A DNA stretch of 64,000 nucleotides from Prinia subflava. Lineage: Eukaryota; Chordata; Aves; Passeriformes; Cisticolidae. Both the position numbers and the translations under genes were made by a program. The notes under the pieces were generated by a model that did no database searches, was not told the DNA's origin, and saw only the letters and a list, made by a program, of their open reading frames with translations. Below are positions 63,401-64,000 of this stretch, piece by piece. The stretch lies in assembly GCF_021018805.1 (NCBI RefSeq), contig NC_086259.1, forward strand, positions 15,281,001 through 15,345,000. Reading direction: 5' to 3'. Position 1 is the stretch's first letter; each line of letters starts with the position of its first letter.

Positions 63401-64000
63401 TTATGGGACTTTGGGGATATGGTGAGGCCTTTTCTGTTGAATTTCTGTGTAATTCCAAACAGTGTGAACTTTTCAAATCGCTTGAGAAGTGCCCCAGATG
63501 GTGTGACATTCTGCTTCATGGGAAGATTTGAAAGTATTCCCTTTGCATAGTCTCTGGTTAACTATTTCATTACGTTTGAAATGGGAGAACACCAAAGCCA
63601 AGAACTCTGTTGACATTTTGGTGGTGTTTGTTTAACCTCCTAGTGCACAGGCTACATTTGTTGAAAAATATTATTCTTACCTTTGCAAATCATCAGTAAT
63701 TAATTCCCTTGGAAATACCTACTGCTGCACATAGCCAGCTTGGGAGGCTGCTGACAGATCACAGTTTTACATCAGGTGCTAACAAATTGATTATTAAATT
63801 TCATAACTAACTGATTTATAGCAACAATTTAATTTCTGTATCTCTCTAATGTATTCGCTTATGGTATTTTCAAATGGTGCAGAGGAGTTGGATTGCTTAG
63901 TTGCTTCTAATGGTGAATTGTGCACAGCATGTGAGATCTGAATGACTTCCCCAGTGCAAAGGTTGGTAAAGTATCAGAGGCTTTGTGAAGTGCACAGAAT
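57495..64000. other. Intronic stretch without recognised genes
   Basis: AT-rich intron with short A and T runs (for example an A10 run near 58130, a TA run at 61272-61282, and T-rich sequence near 62066-62087). Frames near 63290-63550 and 60071-60507 are chance. The next WWOX exon is not reached before the window ends. Confidence 0.5.

Larger units (their letters stand above)
55086..64000 (+). other. WWOX: WWOX intron 6 (5' part, at least 8.9 kb)
   Basis: No sequence resembling the next WWOX exon (expected to begin by completing the Leu codon and then encode a PLHVLVCNA-like stretch) occurs before the window ends, so the rest is intron 6. It contains a long AAAAAG homopurine array starting about 460 bp past the donor, a degraded CR1 tail, an exon-like segment of doubtful reality, a T/G-rich tract and otherwise unremarkable AT-rich DNA. 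Confidence 0.85.

Noticed and set aside
1..64000. Undescribed prokaryotic-type system, CRISPR array, prophage or operon
   Set aside because: The window is vertebrate intronic DNA; there are no regularly spaced repeats with unique spacers, no gene clusters and no ribosome-binding-site-led reading frames.

Overview
This window is vertebrate nuclear DNA, almost certainly from a bird and probably a songbird. The evidence is the several CR1 (chicken repeat 1) LINE 3' tails with the avian-style 'tggaaggtgtcc...catggcagg' body and 'ttctatgattct'-type ends, the low density of recognisable transposons, the absence of Alu, B1 or L1 sequence, and A/C-rich 'aaaacaaaaaacccc' low-complexity runs that I associate with passerine genomes. 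Turtles and crocodilians also carry CR1, so class Aves is an inference. There is no prokaryotic-style gene organisation, operon, CRISPR array or prophage.

Only one piece of protein-coding sequence can be supported: an 89-bp exon at 54997-55085 on the + strand. It has a textbook acceptor (pyrimidine tract plus ttccag) and donor (gtaagt). Its translation ([17 protein letters not shown] and flanking residues) matches the short-chain dehydrogenase/reductase part of WWOX, the WW domain-containing oxidoreductase. Length and codon phase equal those of human WWOX exon 6 (c.517-605, recalled from variant nomenclature). On that basis 1-54996 is the 3' part of WWOX intron 5 and 55086-64000 is the 5' part of intron 6. 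WWOX is a giant gene that in human spans the common fragile site FRA16D, so a 64-kb window with 89 coding bases is expected.

Region by region: 1-8025 is unremarkable intron with a three-copy 12-mer at the left edge and one candidate regulatory block. 8026-8237 is a + strand CR1 3' end. 8240-31100 is intron with an A/C-rich block (18391-18534), candidate conserved noncoding blocks at 13.2-13.5, 20.3-21.1 and 22.7-23.1 kb, and a 16-bp palindrome containing a p53-type decamer near 26.07 kb. 31110-31520 is a GC-rich G/A-biased block. 32105-32205 and 40826-40905 resemble ancient CORE-SINE/MIR relics. 38030-38081 and 54233-54430 are minus-strand CR1 tails. 39.3-39.45 kb carries two long T tracts. 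53255-53345 looks tRNA-derived on the minus strand. After the exon, 55.55-55.69 kb is a long homopurine AAAAAG array, 56.9-57.0 kb a further CR1 tail, 57107-57398 an exon-like segment of doubtful reality, and 57.42-57.49 kb a T/G-rich tract.

Nearly all open reading frames longer than 60 codons appear to be chance frames in AT-rich intron. I found no convincing undescribed biological system. The most useful items to follow up are the candidate regulatory blocks, the homopurine array beside exon 6, the tRNA-like relic and the possible poison exon.
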